NCBI RefSeq assembly: GCF_032163505.1
Contig: NZ_CP134147.1
Location: 338,501-402,500, forward strand
Reading direction: 5' to 3'
Origin: Streptococcus parasanguinis
GTDB lineage: Bacteria; Bacillota; Bacilli; Lactobacillales; Streptococcaceae
DNA length: 64,000 nucleotides
Shown here one piece after another: positions 16,880 to 25,781 of this stretch (the stretch's first letter is position 1; every line of letters begins with the position of its first letter). The translations under genes and the position numbers were made by a program. The notes under the pieces are model-generated. The model saw only the letters and a list, made by a program, of their open reading frames with translations. It did not search any database and was not told where the DNA came from.

Positions 16880-19800
16880 ATGAAAAAGAAAACGATCAAA
16901 GCAACTGTATCCGCTGTATCAATAGCTACAGCTTTTGCGGGATTTTCTGTTGTACAAGCGGATGAAGTAACTGCAACTCAGCCAAATGAGTCAACATTAA
17001 GTGTTGAATCGACGTCTCCTTCGTCTACAAATATAAAACAAGTAGACGGGGTATTTGTCCATAATGGAATTGCAACTGTAACGAAAACGCCAACTTCTGA
17101 AGTTGTAGAAGAAGCAAGAACGATCAAGGAAGAAACGGATCAATCGGTTTCAAATCAAGAAAGTGCATTAGAAAACGCTAAGGCTTCGGAAGCAACCGCT
17201 GCATCAAAAGTTTCCGATACAAATGTTGACTTAAAGAATGCTGAGGCGAATAAAGAATTAGCTACGCCTGAAAAAATTGAAAAAACGAAGAATGAAATAT
17301 CAGAAGTAAAAGCTGATATTGAGAAAAAGGAAACATCACTAAAAGATGCATCTGATAAAGTTCTAGAAGCTGAGAAAGAACGTAATCAGCAATCAGATGT
17401 TATTAAAAAAGATCAAGATAAAATTTCAGAGCAAGAAAAGAAAGTTTCGACAGCTGAGGGAGCAGTAGCAACTGCACAAAAAAATCTTGATGGTACTGGA
17501 GCATCGGAAATCATTGCTGAAAGAGACAAAGCAAAAAGTGATGTAGCTGAAAAAGAATCAGCAGAATCAGCAGCGAAAGAGGCTTTGGAAAATGCCATTT
17601 ACGAAGACAAAAATAAAGCCGAAGAACTCAGTAAAGCTTCTGCTGATGAAAAAACGCAACTTAGTGCTAGTCAAGTTTCTGCTAAACAATTAGCAGATGC
17701 TAAAAAGGTTGCAGAAGAAGCAGCGAGTGCATTAGTGAAGGCTCAAAAAGAGAAAGAAACTGCTCAGAAGGTTTTAGACGGTACAGGCGTCGAAGAAATA
17801 GTAGCAGAACGTGATGCGGCTAAGAAAAATATAGATGCTAAAACAGCAACTGAAAATACAGCGAAACAAGAACTTGATCGTGCCAAAGAAGCGGACGATA
17901 AAAAAGCTACTGCACTAAAAAATGCAAAATCAGTTGAAGCGGATCAAATAAAGAAAAATCAAGAAACGGCAGCAAACTTGTCATCTGCTGAAGAAAAACA
18001 AAAACAAGCACAAGAGAATCTAAAGAAAGCTCAAGAAAATAAGGTTTCAGCTCAAAGTAATCTTGAAGCTTCTGAATCACAACTTGCCCAAACAATTGCA
18101 AATCGAGATAGTAAAGCAAATGATTTAGCAAATAAACAAAATAGTAAGATTCGTGCAGAAGAAGAGCTCAAAACAGCTAAAGAAAATGATGCTAAAAAAG
18201 CTTCAGAAATTTCAGCTTTAACTACTAAGAAAAACCAAGAAGAGGCAAAAGTAAATGAAACTTCAAATGAGCTAGCGAGTGCTACATCAGCGGCTCAGGA
18301 AGCAAAAGAGAATAAAGAGAAAGCTGATCAATCAGTTGAAATGCTGAATAAACAAATTGCAGCAATTAAAAATCTCACTATTCCTCAATTGCCTCAAGAT
18401 GTCATTGATGCTTACAAGGCTTATCTTGCCGATAATTCTGATGCAAATAAAAATGCATTAAACGATGTTATTCAAAAATGGTTCACAGGTAGTAAGTATG
18501 ATTTTGGTACTCCAGAGACGGAATATTCTCCTGAACACCAAAATATTGTTATCAAAGGTTGGCCAAATAAGGATATTGTTTTGCCTATCGATGACTCTGA
18601 AGTCGATTTGGATAATCTTACAGATAAACAGATTGAAGCTTTGAGTCAATATTATGTGCTTCTCGCAAACAATCTGCAAGACCAAGTCTGGGGAAGCCAT
18701 GATTTTATAGTTACTAAAGAATCTGTTCAAGGTGTTAAAAATATCGCAAAAGCTTATGCTGATGAGAATAAACCATTTGGTACAAGTCATAGTGTGACAG
18801 CTCTTGCAAAAGATGGATTGGATTCAATCGCTTGGGCTGGCGAAAATATGAGCTTCAATAATACATTACTAGGTTTTAGTGCTTATTATTCAGAAGCAAA
18901 AGAAACACGAAAAGCTACAATGTCTCAATTGTATCGCGAGGTATATGATGCTGTAATTAGCTTTATGGCAAATGATGTACATGCATATTTTGGACATATG
19001 AGATTAATGATTGGAGAGAAAGCTCCTTCAAATATACAAGCAGTCGGGGTAGCAAATAGCCTAACACCTAGTGGCGTTGGTCGAATGCATTTTATTAAAT
19101 TCAAAGGTCAATCTAGCCATTTCGATTATATTAAAGATGAACAAACAGGTGAGTATCACTCTAAGTTCATTGACGACTATTATGATAAAGGAATTGCCAA
19201 ACCTCTAGCTACTCCATTTGATACTTCAAAAATGGAAGATGAATTAACAGCTGCTAAAGCTAAACAGACTGCAGCAAATACGGCAAATGATTCTGCACAG
19301 AATCGTTTGGAAAAAGCTAAATCAGAAAATGATTCAAGTACAAAAGCTCTCAAAGAAACGACAGCAAAATTAGATGCTCTAAAAGCTACTCCTGATCAAA
19401 CACCTGCAGCTACTACAAAATTGGAAATCGCTACACAAAATTATAATGAAGCACAAACCCAATTTAATAAGGCTCAGGATGCACTTGATCAATTAAATGC
19501 TGATATTCAAAGCAAGCGTCAAGCTTTAGCAAATGCAAAAGATAATTTAGACCAGGCCACAACAGCAGAAGTAAAAGCTAAATCTGATCTTGAAAAAGCA
19601 AAAGTAGAAAATCAAAATGCAAATCAAAATCTGAAACAAACTCAAAAACTAGTAGCAGAATTGATGTCAGTTCCTGATCAAACTCCAGGTGCACAGAAGA
19701 AATACGACAATGCGAAACAACTAAAAGAAGAAGCTGAAACAAGATATATCAAAGCTCAAACAGCTCTGGATAACTTAAATGCAGACCTTCAAGTTAAGCA

Positions 19801-20719
19801 AAAAGCATTAGAAACTGCAAAAGAGGAGCTTGAAAAAGCAATAGCAGCAGATAAGACAGCAAGAAACAATTTAGATGAAGTAACTAAAATTCATGAAAAA
19901 CATTTGGCAGCCTTAAATACTACACGTCAAACGATTGCAAGATTAAACTCAATCTCTGATAAGACACCTCTTGCACAAAAGAATCTAGATGAAACTTCTA
20001 AACAATTAGTTGCTGCCAAGACTCGTTATGCAAAAGCACAATCAGCAGTTGAAAATCTAAATGCAGATATTCAAACAAAACAAAAAGTTTTAGCAGATGC
20101 GCGTGTAGAATTGGATAAAGAACTTAAAGTTCTTTCAGATCTTAAAGCTAAAAAAGCTACGGATGAAGCAGAACTCAGAAACCGTCAGAATAAAGTTGAA
20201 GAGTTAAAAGCTAAAGAAAGTCAAATTAAGAATGAAATTTCTAAATTAAAGACTAACTTAGTTGCTTTAGAAACACTTTTGGATCATCTTGAAAATGCAG
20301 ATGCATATTTGATGAAAGCAAAAGGAGCATATGACAATGCAGTTGAAGAGCACCGTTTAACACTTGAGAATGTAGCAAGAGAGGAAGCTAAACTTAAAAC
20401 ACTTCTACAAGATCAATTGGATGCAACTGCACAATATGAAGCTGTTAGGGAAGCCTATTTAAATACTCGTACAAGACAAAGCGAAGTCTTTAACGATAAA
20501 GTAGATCACAAGATGATTTCTCTTAATCCTGCGTTAGAAAAGAGTATATCAGAAAATACTTCTAACGAACAAGTATATAGCTATGCTGGAAATCAAGCTA
20601 AATATGCTGCAAATAGAGCCTTGCCTAATACAGGTTCAATTGAGAATTGGTTAGTGTTTGCAATGGGAATTGTTCTTTGTAGTTTTGGTATTTCAGTATC
20701 ACGGAAACAGCGTGATTAA
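16880..20719 (+). CDS. LPXTG surface protein with SEC10/PgrA surface-exclusion domain
   Basis: 1,279 residues from ATG 16,880 (AAGGTGGG upstream). A signal peptide ends near VVQADE. Residues about 85-490 are Ala/Lys/Glu-rich coiled coil with repeats marked by LDGTG-x-x-EI-x-AERD. A globular domain at about 500-780 (from LPQDVIDAYKAYL to a CAP-like part with AWAGENMSF and YFGHMRLMIG) matches the SEC10/PgrA surface-exclusion type found on enterococcal conjugative plasmids. A second coiled coil with three or so repeats of about 90 residues marked PDQTP and LNADIQ follows. The sorting signal LPNTG is near residue 1,248. Likely role: adhesion or exclusion of mating partners at the wall. It is regulated from the xre operator. 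Confidence 0.88.
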   Translation: MKKKTIKATVSAVSIATAFAGFSVVQADEVTATQPNESTLSVESTSPSSTNIKQVDGVFVHNGIATVTKTPTSEVVEEARTIKEETDQSVSNQESALENAKASEATAASKVSDTNVDLKNAEANKELATPEKIEKTKNEISEVKADIEKKETSLKDASDKVLEAEKERNQQSDVIKKDQDKISEQEKKVSTAEGAVATAQKNLDGTGASEIIAERDKAKSDVAEKESAESAAKEALENAIYEDKNKAEELSKASADEKTQLSASQVSAKQLADAKKVAEEAASALVKAQKEKETAQKVLDGTGVEEIVAERDAAKKNIDAKTATENTAKQELDRAKEADDKKATALKNAKSVEADQIKKNQETAANLSSAEEKQKQAQENLKKAQENKVSAQSNLEASESQLAQTIANRDSKANDLANKQNSKIRAEEELKTAKENDAKKASEISALTTKKNQEEAKVNETSNELASATSAAQEAKENKEKADQSVEMLNKQIAAIKNLTIPQLPQDVIDAYKAYLADNSDANKNALNDVIQKWFTGSKYDFGTPETEYSPEHQNIVIKGWPNKDIVLPIDDSEVDLDNLTDKQIEALSQYYVLLANNLQDQVWGSHDFIVTKESVQGVKNIAKAYADENKPFGTSHSVTALAKDGLDSIAWAGENMSFNNTLLGFSAYYSEAKETRKATMSQLYREVYDAVISFMANDVHAYFGHMRLMIGEKAPSNIQAVGVANSLTPSGVGRMHFIKFKGQSSHFDYIKDEQTGEYHSKFIDDYYDKGIAKPLATPFDTSKMEDELTAAKAKQTAANTANDSAQNRLEKAKSENDSSTKALKETTAKLDALKATPDQTPAATTKLEIATQNYNEAQTQFNKAQDALDQLNADIQSKRQALANAKDNLDQATTAEVKAKSDLEKAKVENQNANQNLKQTQKLVAELMSVPDQTPGAQKKYDNAKQLKEEAETRYIKAQTALDNLNADLQVKQKALETAKEELEKAIAADKTARNNLDEVTKIHEKHLAALNTTRQTIARLNSISDKTPLAQKNLDETSKQLVAAKTRYAKAQSAVENLNADIQTKQKVLADARVELDKELKVLSDLKAKKATDEAELRNRQNKVEELKAKESQIKNEISKLKTNLVALETLLDHLENADAYLMKAKGAYDNAVEEHRLTLENVAREEAKLKTLLQDQLDATAQYEAVREAYLNTRTRQSEVFNDKVDHKMISLNPALEKSISENTSNEQVYSYAGNQAKYAANRALPNTGSIENWLVFAMGIVLCSFGISVSRKQRD

Positions 20720-20860
20720 TAAAAGCTGGTAAGTATTTCTTATTGTAGTAATGAATAAAAGTTTATCATTCAAAATTTGATTTTTTACTAATGATTTTAG
20801 TGAAACTAGGTATATGAAAAAAATAATTAATATCTTTAGATATTTATAGGAGGAAAAATA

Positions 20861-21232
20861 ATGAAAAAAATTATTGCTTTAGTTGTTTTAGTACTTGCGG
20901 TTGCCGGTGGGGTATTCTTTTTCTTGAATCAAAATTCAGGACCAGAGAAGCAAATTATTGGTACTTGGTATGATAGTAAACACGATTCAACTATCGTTTT
21001 CAATAGCGATAAAACACTAGAAGTAACAAATAATAAAGACGAATCTAGAGATGGAACTTGGAAAATCGCTGGAAAATATGTCAAATTAAAGGTTTCTAGT
21101 GCAGCGAGTGCAAAAGCTGAATTACCTGGAAAAGATGAAAAAGAAGTAAAATATTTAAAGATTCAATTTAATTCAATTGAAACTGTTAACAGTGATTTTC
21201 GTGTAGCAGACGGAACTTTTGAAAAACAGTAA
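20861..21232 (+). CDS. Small membrane-anchored protein with lipocalin-like domain
   Basis: 123 residues. The N-terminal hydrophobic segment (IIALVVLVLAVAGGVFFFL) has no lipobox cysteine, so it is an anchor or uncleaved signal. The rest begins IIGTWYDSKHDSTIVFNSDKTL, a GTW-type beta-rich start seen in lipocalin-like/DUF families that sense or bind small molecules, and contains a second GTWKIAGKYVKLK strand pair. It is exposed outside the membrane. The SD GGAGG precedes the ATG. It follows the surface-protein gene by 141 bases and is closed by a terminator. Function unknown. Confidence 0.7.
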   Translation: MKKIIALVVLVLAVAGGVFFFLNQNSGPEKQIIGTWYDSKHDSTIVFNSDKTLEVTNNKDESRDGTWKIAGKYVKLKVSSAASAKAELPGKDEKEVKYLKIQFNSIETVNSDFRVADGTFEKQ

Positions 21233-21280
21233 TATAATTTAAGTATCTATCTTAAATATAGTTAGAAGATAAATAATAAA

Positions 21281-21326
21281 AGGATTTGGAATTAATGTTA
21301 TTGTTAACATGATTCTAAGTCTTTTT
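21281..21326 (+). terminator. Terminator of the small anchored-protein gene
   Basis: Imperfect stem AGGATTTGGAATTAATGTTA against TAACATGATTCTAAGTCT with a short loop, followed by TTTTTT. Confidence 0.7.
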
Positions 21327-21355
21327 TATTGAGATTTTATCAAATAGAAAAAGTA

Positions 21356-21400
21356 AAAAAATCTTAAGAATAGCGCTACATCAGTGTTCTTAAGATTTTT
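21356..21400. terminator. Strong AT-rich hairpin, likely terminator
   Basis: AAAAATCTTAAGAA pairs perfectly with TTCTTAAGATTTTT around a 16-base loop. The A and T runs at both sides allow bidirectional use. Confidence 0.55.
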
Positions 21401-21727
21401 AACTATATGGTGTCCAACCTACAAAATGGCAATCTATCTATTGCTCTTTTTTATTGTGAGACTATTAGTCTGTCTAACTCTGTGAGGCTCGAGAGAAATG
21501 ATTTTAGTAGATAATATAAAATAGATAACCTTATATATTGTAATATTATTTTTGCCTCAGAGAACGAGCTTATCAGTAAATTGCTTGGTAAATTTTAAAA
21601 AGATATATTTAAATTAAAAGACGGAACTTTGAGAATGACTTTACGAATGATATTAAAAAGACCTTTAAAATAATTGATTTTAAAAAGATAGTTTTCGTTA
21701 GATTAATTTATTTGCACGTCAAACACT
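21401..21727. other. Gene-free AT-rich stretch
   Basis: No supported reading frame was found. A weak inverted pair (CTCTGTGAGGC at about 21,478 and GCCTCAGAG at about 21,554) could be the trace of a small element; nothing else is recognisable. Confidence 0.4.
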
Positions 21728-21768
21728 ATAAAAATTCTAGCGACATGCTTGTCACTAGAATTTTTATA
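21728..21768 (-). terminator. Terminator of shp
   Basis: Stem TATAAAAATTCTAG-GAC against GTC-CTAGAATTTTTAT directly after the minus-strand shp stop. Confidence 0.7.
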
Positions 21769-21779
21769 AGAGAGTGAAA

Positions 21780-21851
21780 TTATCCAACTCCTATAACTAT
21801 GATTCCTCCAAGTATTACTAAAGATAAGTAAAAAAATAATTTTTTATTCAT
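21780..21851 (-). CDS. shp: Short hydrophobic peptide (SHP) pheromone precursor
   Basis: A 23-residue ORF: MNKK, then a hydrophobic body, ending GGIIVIGVG. This is the pattern of streptococcal SHP pheromones, whose C-terminal 8-9 residues (for example DIIIIVGG or EGIIVIVVG) are released, exported, re-imported by Ami/Opp and bound by an Rgg regulator. It is divergent from the adjacent rgg, as is usual. SD AGAGGTTG precedes the ATG. Its promoter carries the same 21-base operator, at the same distance to the -10, as the peptide precursor gene at 22,883. The processing site and mature length are inferred. Confidence 0.85.
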   Translation of the reverse strand: MNKKLFFYLSLVILGGIIVIGVG

Positions 21852-21881
21852 AATAGCAACCTCTTTTCTTTTTCTCCTATG

Positions 21882-21929
21882 ATATAATGTTATTCAAGAT
21901 ATTGTAATAAATTCCCTTATACACAATTT
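21882..21929 (-). promoter_or_regulatory. shp promoter with Rgg box
   Basis: On the minus strand the box AAATTGTGTATAAGGGAATT-T (21,929-21,909) is followed after 21 bases by TTATAT (21,887-21,882) as -10. The identical box and spacing precede the sactipeptide precursor. The rgg gene itself has TATAAT at 21,883-21,888 on the plus strand, so the two promoters overlap. Confidence 0.75.
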
Positions 21930-21943
21930 AAGAGGTACTTTAA

Positions 21944-22804
21944 ATGAAATTCGGAAAAATTTTTAAAAAATTTAGAGAATCAAGAGGACTGTCACTAAAA
22001 GATGTTTCTAAATGTGGAGTATCAAGTTCTCACCTGTCAAGGTTTGAGCATGAAGAGGCTGATTTAACTATTACTAAATTCATTTTAGCACTTGAAGCAA
22101 TTAATATGCCAATTGAAGAATTTATATACGCGGCGCGCGATTTTCATAGAGATGACTTTAATGAATTGTTAGAGAAAATTCGTTTATTAGTAGCAAAGCG
22201 AGATATCGTTGGTATGGAAAATTTACTGATTAGTTTGTTGGAAAATAAAAAGAAGAAAGGCCCTTTTTATGAGCTAAATACGATTTTGGTTAAGATTCGT
22301 TTACAGGACTTATCAGGAAAGATCTATGTGACAGATCAAGATATTAGTTTTATCAGTGAGTACTTATTTTCTGTAGAATACTGGGGGTGTTATGAATTGT
22401 TGTTGTTTATGAATACATTAGATGTTTTAAATCATGAAACTATGATGGTTTTATCAAAAGAAATGTGCCATCGCTCTGAATTTTATAGAGATATTCCAAA
22501 TAATCGTCGTTTACTATCGACCATGTTGTTAAATGCCTATATAACATGTATTGAACGAAACGAGCTAATAGATGCTCTTTATTTTGAAAAACAACTAAAA
22601 TTTTGTAACTTCTCAGAAACTGAAATTTATGAAAAACTAGTGTTTCATTATGCGAAAAATTTGTACGATTTAAAGAAAACTCATAATCAATATGCTTTAA
22701 TTGAGATGAGAAAATGTATCGCAACAATGAAATTAGTAAATAGTCAACAGTTAGCATGTACGTTTGAACATCATTTAGAACAAGTGTTGAACGATTTAGA
22801 ATAA
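21944..22804 (+). CDS. rgg: Rgg-family quorum-sensing regulator
   Basis: 286 residues. The N-terminal HTH (FGKIFKKFRESRGLSLKDVSK, then SSSHLSRFEHEEADLTITKF) is the classical Rgg/GadR/MutR opening, followed by a long all-helical repeat domain that binds the pheromone. It is divergent from shp and directly upstream of the sactipeptide genes; copies of one operator lie before shp and overlapping its own stop codon, before the precursor gene. The inferred circuit is that imported SHP activates Rgg, which turns on shp (positive feedback) and the peptide operon. The link to the target genes rests on shared operators and position. Confidence 0.85.
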   Translation: MKFGKIFKKFRESRGLSLKDVSKCGVSSSHLSRFEHEEADLTITKFILALEAINMPIEEFIYAARDFHRDDFNELLEKIRLLVAKRDIVGMENLLISLLENKKKKGPFYELNTILVKIRLQDLSGKIYVTDQDISFISEYLFSVEYWGCYELLLFMNTLDVLNHETMMVLSKEMCHRSEFYRDIPNNRRLLSTMLLNAYITCIERNELIDALYFEKQLKFCNFSETEIYEKLVFHYAKNLYDLKKTHNQYALIEMRKCIATMKLVNSQQLACTFEHHLEQVLNDLE

Positions 22805-22850
22805 ATTGTGTATAAGGGAATTTTTTATAGCGCTCCTAAAATGGTAATAT
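22803..22850 (+). promoter_or_regulatory. Promoter with Rgg box for the sactipeptide operon
   Basis: The box AAATTGTGTATAAGGGAATT-T at 22,803-22,823 is the exact reverse complement of 21,909-21,929. After 21 bases comes TAATAT (22,845-22,850). It overlaps the last codons of rgg. Confidence 0.75.
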
Positions 22851-22882
22851 GATATCTATATAAAACATAGGAGGTGAAAATA

Positions 22883-22990
22883 ATGGAAGAACTACAAGTT
22901 ATTAACCTTGAAGATCTTTTAGAGTTTGATCAAGGTTATGTTGTTAATAATAACTGTGGACCAAGTCATTCTTGTGGTGGCGGTCGATAG
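22883..22990 (+). CDS. gggA: Streptosactin-like sactipeptide precursor
   Basis: 35 residues: an acidic leader (MEELQVINLEDLLEFDQGY) and a core ending NNNCGPSHSCGGGR. The two Cys-x-x-x units, CGPS and CGGG, fit two separate four-residue Cys-to-alpha-carbon thioether rings, the arrangement reported for streptosactin of the GGG-type radical-SAM RiPPs. SD TAGGAGGTG is strong. The next genes are the radical SAM enzyme and an ABC exporter, and an Rgg box lies upstream. A hairpin right after the stop would make the precursor mRNA more abundant than the enzyme mRNA. The identity rests on memory of the family's core motif; the ring pattern is inferred. Confidence 0.85.
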   Translation: MEELQVINLEDLLEFDQGYVVNNNCGPSHSCGGGR

Positions 22991-22998
22991 TTTCTTCC

Positions 22999-23030
22999 GA
23001 GGTGGGGAAAAATTTCCCCATCTCTGTTTT
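22999..23030 (+). terminator. Intercistronic attenuator hairpin after the precursor gene
   Basis: GAGGTGGGGAAA pairs with TTTCCCCATCTC (one G-T pair), followed by TGTTTTC. It probably lets only part of transcription run into the radical SAM gene. Confidence 0.75.
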
Positions 23031-23047
23031 CATTAATGAGGATTGCT

Positions 23048-24247
23048 ATGATTAAAAAAATTGATACTGATTTTGGTACATATTATTTTGATTCCATTTC
23101 TTTTACTTTGTCTTCTTCACCTGAATATAAAAATACGTCTAATACTTTGGATAATCTTGATGATGGAATCTTGAAGAAAGTTGTAATAAATATTTCAAAT
23201 AGCTGTAATCTATCGTGTTCGTACTGTTATGCTGATGGTGGAAACTATGGCATGGACAATCGAGTAATGGATTTTGATACTGCTGATAAGATAATTCAGG
23301 AAATTGTAAGTAAGGGAATAAAACAAATTAATCGATTAATACTTTTTGGAGGAGAGCCTTTTTTAAATATTGAGTTGTTTGTATATTTTATTGAGAAATT
23401 ATCTAAATTTTTAAATATATTAAAAGTTGAGACTGTTACTAATGGTACTGTTTTGAATCATCGAGTAAAGCATATGTTAAATAAATTTCATCCATTTTTA
23501 ACAATTAGTTTAGATGGACCAGAGGTTGTTCATGATAGGTTAAGGGGAAAAGGAAGTCACAGAAAGACTCTGAGATTCATTAAGTATTTAAAAAGTATTG
23601 ATTATGATAATTTCGAAATTGCATCAACGTATACTCGTATTCATCAAAAAAATGGTATTAGTAGAGAAGCTATTTTCAAATATTTTACTGAGATGGATGT
23701 TCATTTTAATGTTAATGATGTCTTCAGTAAAAATAAAGTACTTATTGTTAAAGAAATGGAAAAAAGTTTATCTGAAAGAAAAACTTTTATAGATACATCT
23801 ATTCAGAATGTAATTGATTGTAATGAGAAAGCATTTATTAGCCCAATCTTATACGATGTTTTAATATCTATGATTTACAAGAGTACAAACCATACTTTCT
23901 GCGATGATATTGATCCTTCCAATACAATTACTTTTGACGTAGATGGAAGTAAGAAGTTGTGCTTTAGATTCTGGGGGAGTCATAATAGTCCAAATGTTGA
24001 AACATTTAATAATAAGGATAATTTTTCTAAGTGTAAAGATTGCTGGTGTAGAGGTATGTGTATAGAATGTGTTGCCAATGTAATTGATGGTTATTCCACT
24101 GTCATTAACGAGAATGGAGAATTCATAGAATGCCACAAGCCAGAACTTATGGAATACTGCATACAACAAATTATATACCTTTCTAGAGATAAAGAGCGAC
24201 TATCTAAGTTGGTAAATAATTTCAGGAGGTTTATACGTTATGCTTAG
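23048..24247 (+). CDS. gggB: Radical SAM sactipeptide maturase with SPASM-like C-terminus
   Basis: 399 residues from ATG 23,048, chosen because GAGG lies 6 bases upstream; the ATG at 23,036 has none. The radical SAM cluster motif CNLSCSYC near residues 53-60 binds the 4Fe-4S that cleaves SAM. GGEP near 102 is the SAM-binding motif, and LDGPEVVHDRLRG is typical of SPASM enzymes. The C-terminal region has spaced cysteines (CFRFWG, CKDCWCRGMCIEC, CHKPEL) for auxiliary Fe-S clusters, as in maturases that form Cys thioethers. It is expected to join the two core cysteines of the preceding peptide to alpha-carbons. It overlaps the exporter gene by 8 bases. Base composition is very AT-rich. Confidence 0.88.
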   Translation: MIKKIDTDFGTYYFDSISFTLSSSPEYKNTSNTLDNLDDGILKKVVINISNSCNLSCSYCYADGGNYGMDNRVMDFDTADKIIQEIVSKGIKQINRLILFGGEPFLNIELFVYFIEKLSKFLNILKVETVTNGTVLNHRVKHMLNKFHPFLTISLDGPEVVHDRLRGKGSHRKTLRFIKYLKSIDYDNFEIASTYTRIHQKNGISREAIFKYFTEMDVHFNVNDVFSKNKVLIVKEMEKSLSERKTFIDTSIQNVIDCNEKAFISPILYDVLISMIYKSTNHTFCDDIDPSNTITFDVDGSKKLCFRFWGSHNSPNVETFNNKDNFSKCKDCWCRGMCIECVANVIDGYSTVINENGEFIECHKPELMEYCIQQIIYLSRDKERLSKLVNNFRRFIRYA

Positions 24248-25781
24248 ATCTTATGTAACCAAGAAGCACTTATTCTTCTATTTTGTGGCGATTATGATTA
24301 CTTGGCTGGAGGCTATCATTACACCAGCTTTGATTCAGTATATTGTCTCTAGTTTTACCAATCACCAGTTGCATTTGCTATGGCAAGTCTTGGTTTGGGG
24401 GATTATTGGAAATTTGATTCTCTTGCTGGGTTTGGCGGGGAAACGTTATTACTATGCACGAGTACTGACAGACTTCAAGTTGGGTATTAAGAAGGATATC
24501 TTTCAGACTTTCTTATATAGTCGTCGGATTGCGGATGAGGAAGTTTTGTCAGACTTGGAAAATGATGTAAAACAGCTAGAAGATAATTATATTGAGTCGA
24601 CTGTTATTATCATTTCTTCTTTGGGATTTACAACCGTCTCTATCTGTTATGCTCTTTGGACTAATTTTTATCTTGGCTTGCTCTTTATCGTTTTTTATTC
24701 GATACCTACTCTTTGTAGTGGAATTGGCTCTAAACGTTTGGATGAAATTACGAAGGAGAAGTCCCTAGCGAACCAAGTCTATGTCTCTCAAACAACCAAT
24801 ATGATCGCAGGTGCTCGTTCCATACGGTATTATCGGGGACAAAGTTTGTTTTTCAAATTGTTTTCTAAAGATTTGCATAAGACTCTAAAGGAAGAAATCG
24901 CCTATGAGAAGCAACGGACCATAAATAGTCTCTTTATCAATGGAATTGATGCTTTTTGCTCGGTCGCGCCTATTGTCATTGGTGGTTTCATGACCTATTA
25001 TAACTACCTATCTGCAGCCAGCTTTGTAGGGATTTACCTAGTATCGTATAATATTGGCTATCAATTTCAGGAGTTGTCTTATTTTATCAATACTAGAAAA
25101 TCAGCTAAGTCTCTCTGTGATAAATATCAAAAATTGCTGGGAGTGGGCTTTGAAATGCCTTCTGTTCTCGAAGGTTCTGTCTTTCCTATCCAGTTAAAGC
25201 AAGTAAGTGTAGTGCGTGATGGTCAAGAAATTCTAGCCCCTTGTGACCTAACTATTGAGGAAGGCGAAAAGATTGCTATTATCGGAGAAAGTGGGTCTGG
25301 GAAAACCACCTTACTGAACCTAATTTATGGTGAAATTAAGCCCAGTCATGGTCGGATTCGCTACCATGGGCAAGAGCTAACCTCGGATGAACTTTATCAG
25401 GCAGGAGCCTACATTCTCCAGTCTAGTCATATCTTTGATGGTTTGAGCCTAGAGGAAAATATTGCTTTGGGACAAGAACTGGATTCCGTAAAGATGGATG
25501 AAATCCTGCGACAAACTGGTTTGAAAGCTCTTCAAAGCAAAACCCCTAGTAACCAGACTCTGTCAGGCGGTGAGAAGCAGCGGTTAGAAATTGCACGTGC
25601 TCTCTATCACAATCGCCAATTTATCCTAGCTGATGAAGTCAAAGCCAATCTGGACCTTAAAAATCAAGAGAAAATCAGTCAACTTCTCTTCTCGCTCCCT
25701 CAAGCACTCGTAGAAGTGATTCATCACTATAGTGAAGAGGACTTGAAGCGCTATGATAAGGTGATAAAACTGGAGAAATAG
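24240..25781 (+). CDS. gggC: ABC exporter (fused membrane and ATPase domains) for the sactipeptide
   Basis: 513 residues. The N-terminal half has about six membrane segments. The C-terminal ATPase has Walker A GESGSGKTTLLN near residues 347-358, signature TLSGGEKQRLEIARAL near 442, Walker B FILADEV and H-loop VEVIHHY. There is no peptidase C39 domain, so leader removal must be done by another protease. It starts 8 bases inside the radical SAM gene, so it is translationally coupled. Its base composition is less AT-rich than that of the two genes before it. It probably exports the modified peptide and may give self-protection. Confidence 0.85.
   Translation: MLRSYVTKKHLFFYFVAIMITWLEAIITPALIQYIVSSFTNHQLHLLWQVLVWGIIGNLILLLGLAGKRYYYARVLTDFKLGIKKDIFQTFLYSRRIADEEVLSDLENDVKQLEDNYIESTVIIISSLGFTTVSICYALWTNFYLGLLFIVFYSIPTLCSGIGSKRLDEITKEKSLANQVYVSQTTNMIAGARSIRYYRGQSLFFKLFSKDLHKTLKEEIAYEKQRTINSLFINGIDAFCSVAPIVIGGFMTYYNYLSAASFVGIYLVSYNIGYQFQELSYFINTRKSAKSLCDKYQKLLGVGFEMPSVLEGSVFPIQLKQVSVVRDGQEILAPCDLTIEEGEKIAIIGESGSGKTTLLNLIYGEIKPSHGRIRYHGQELTSDELYQAGAYILQSSHIFDGLSLEENIALGQELDSVKMDEILRQTGLKALQSKTPSNQTLSGGEKQRLEIARALYHNRQFILADEVKANLDLKNQEKISQLLFSLPQALVEVIHHYSEEDLKRYDKVIKLEK

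Noticed and set aside
16871-16882. GTG at 16,871 as start of the surface protein
   Set aside because: The GTG is part of the ribosome-site region (AAGGTGGG); ATG 16,880 gives a normal signal peptide start MKKK.
17413-18131. Minus-strand open frames opposite the surface-protein coiled coils
   Set aside because: They are antisense shadows of repetitive Ala/Lys/Glu codons.
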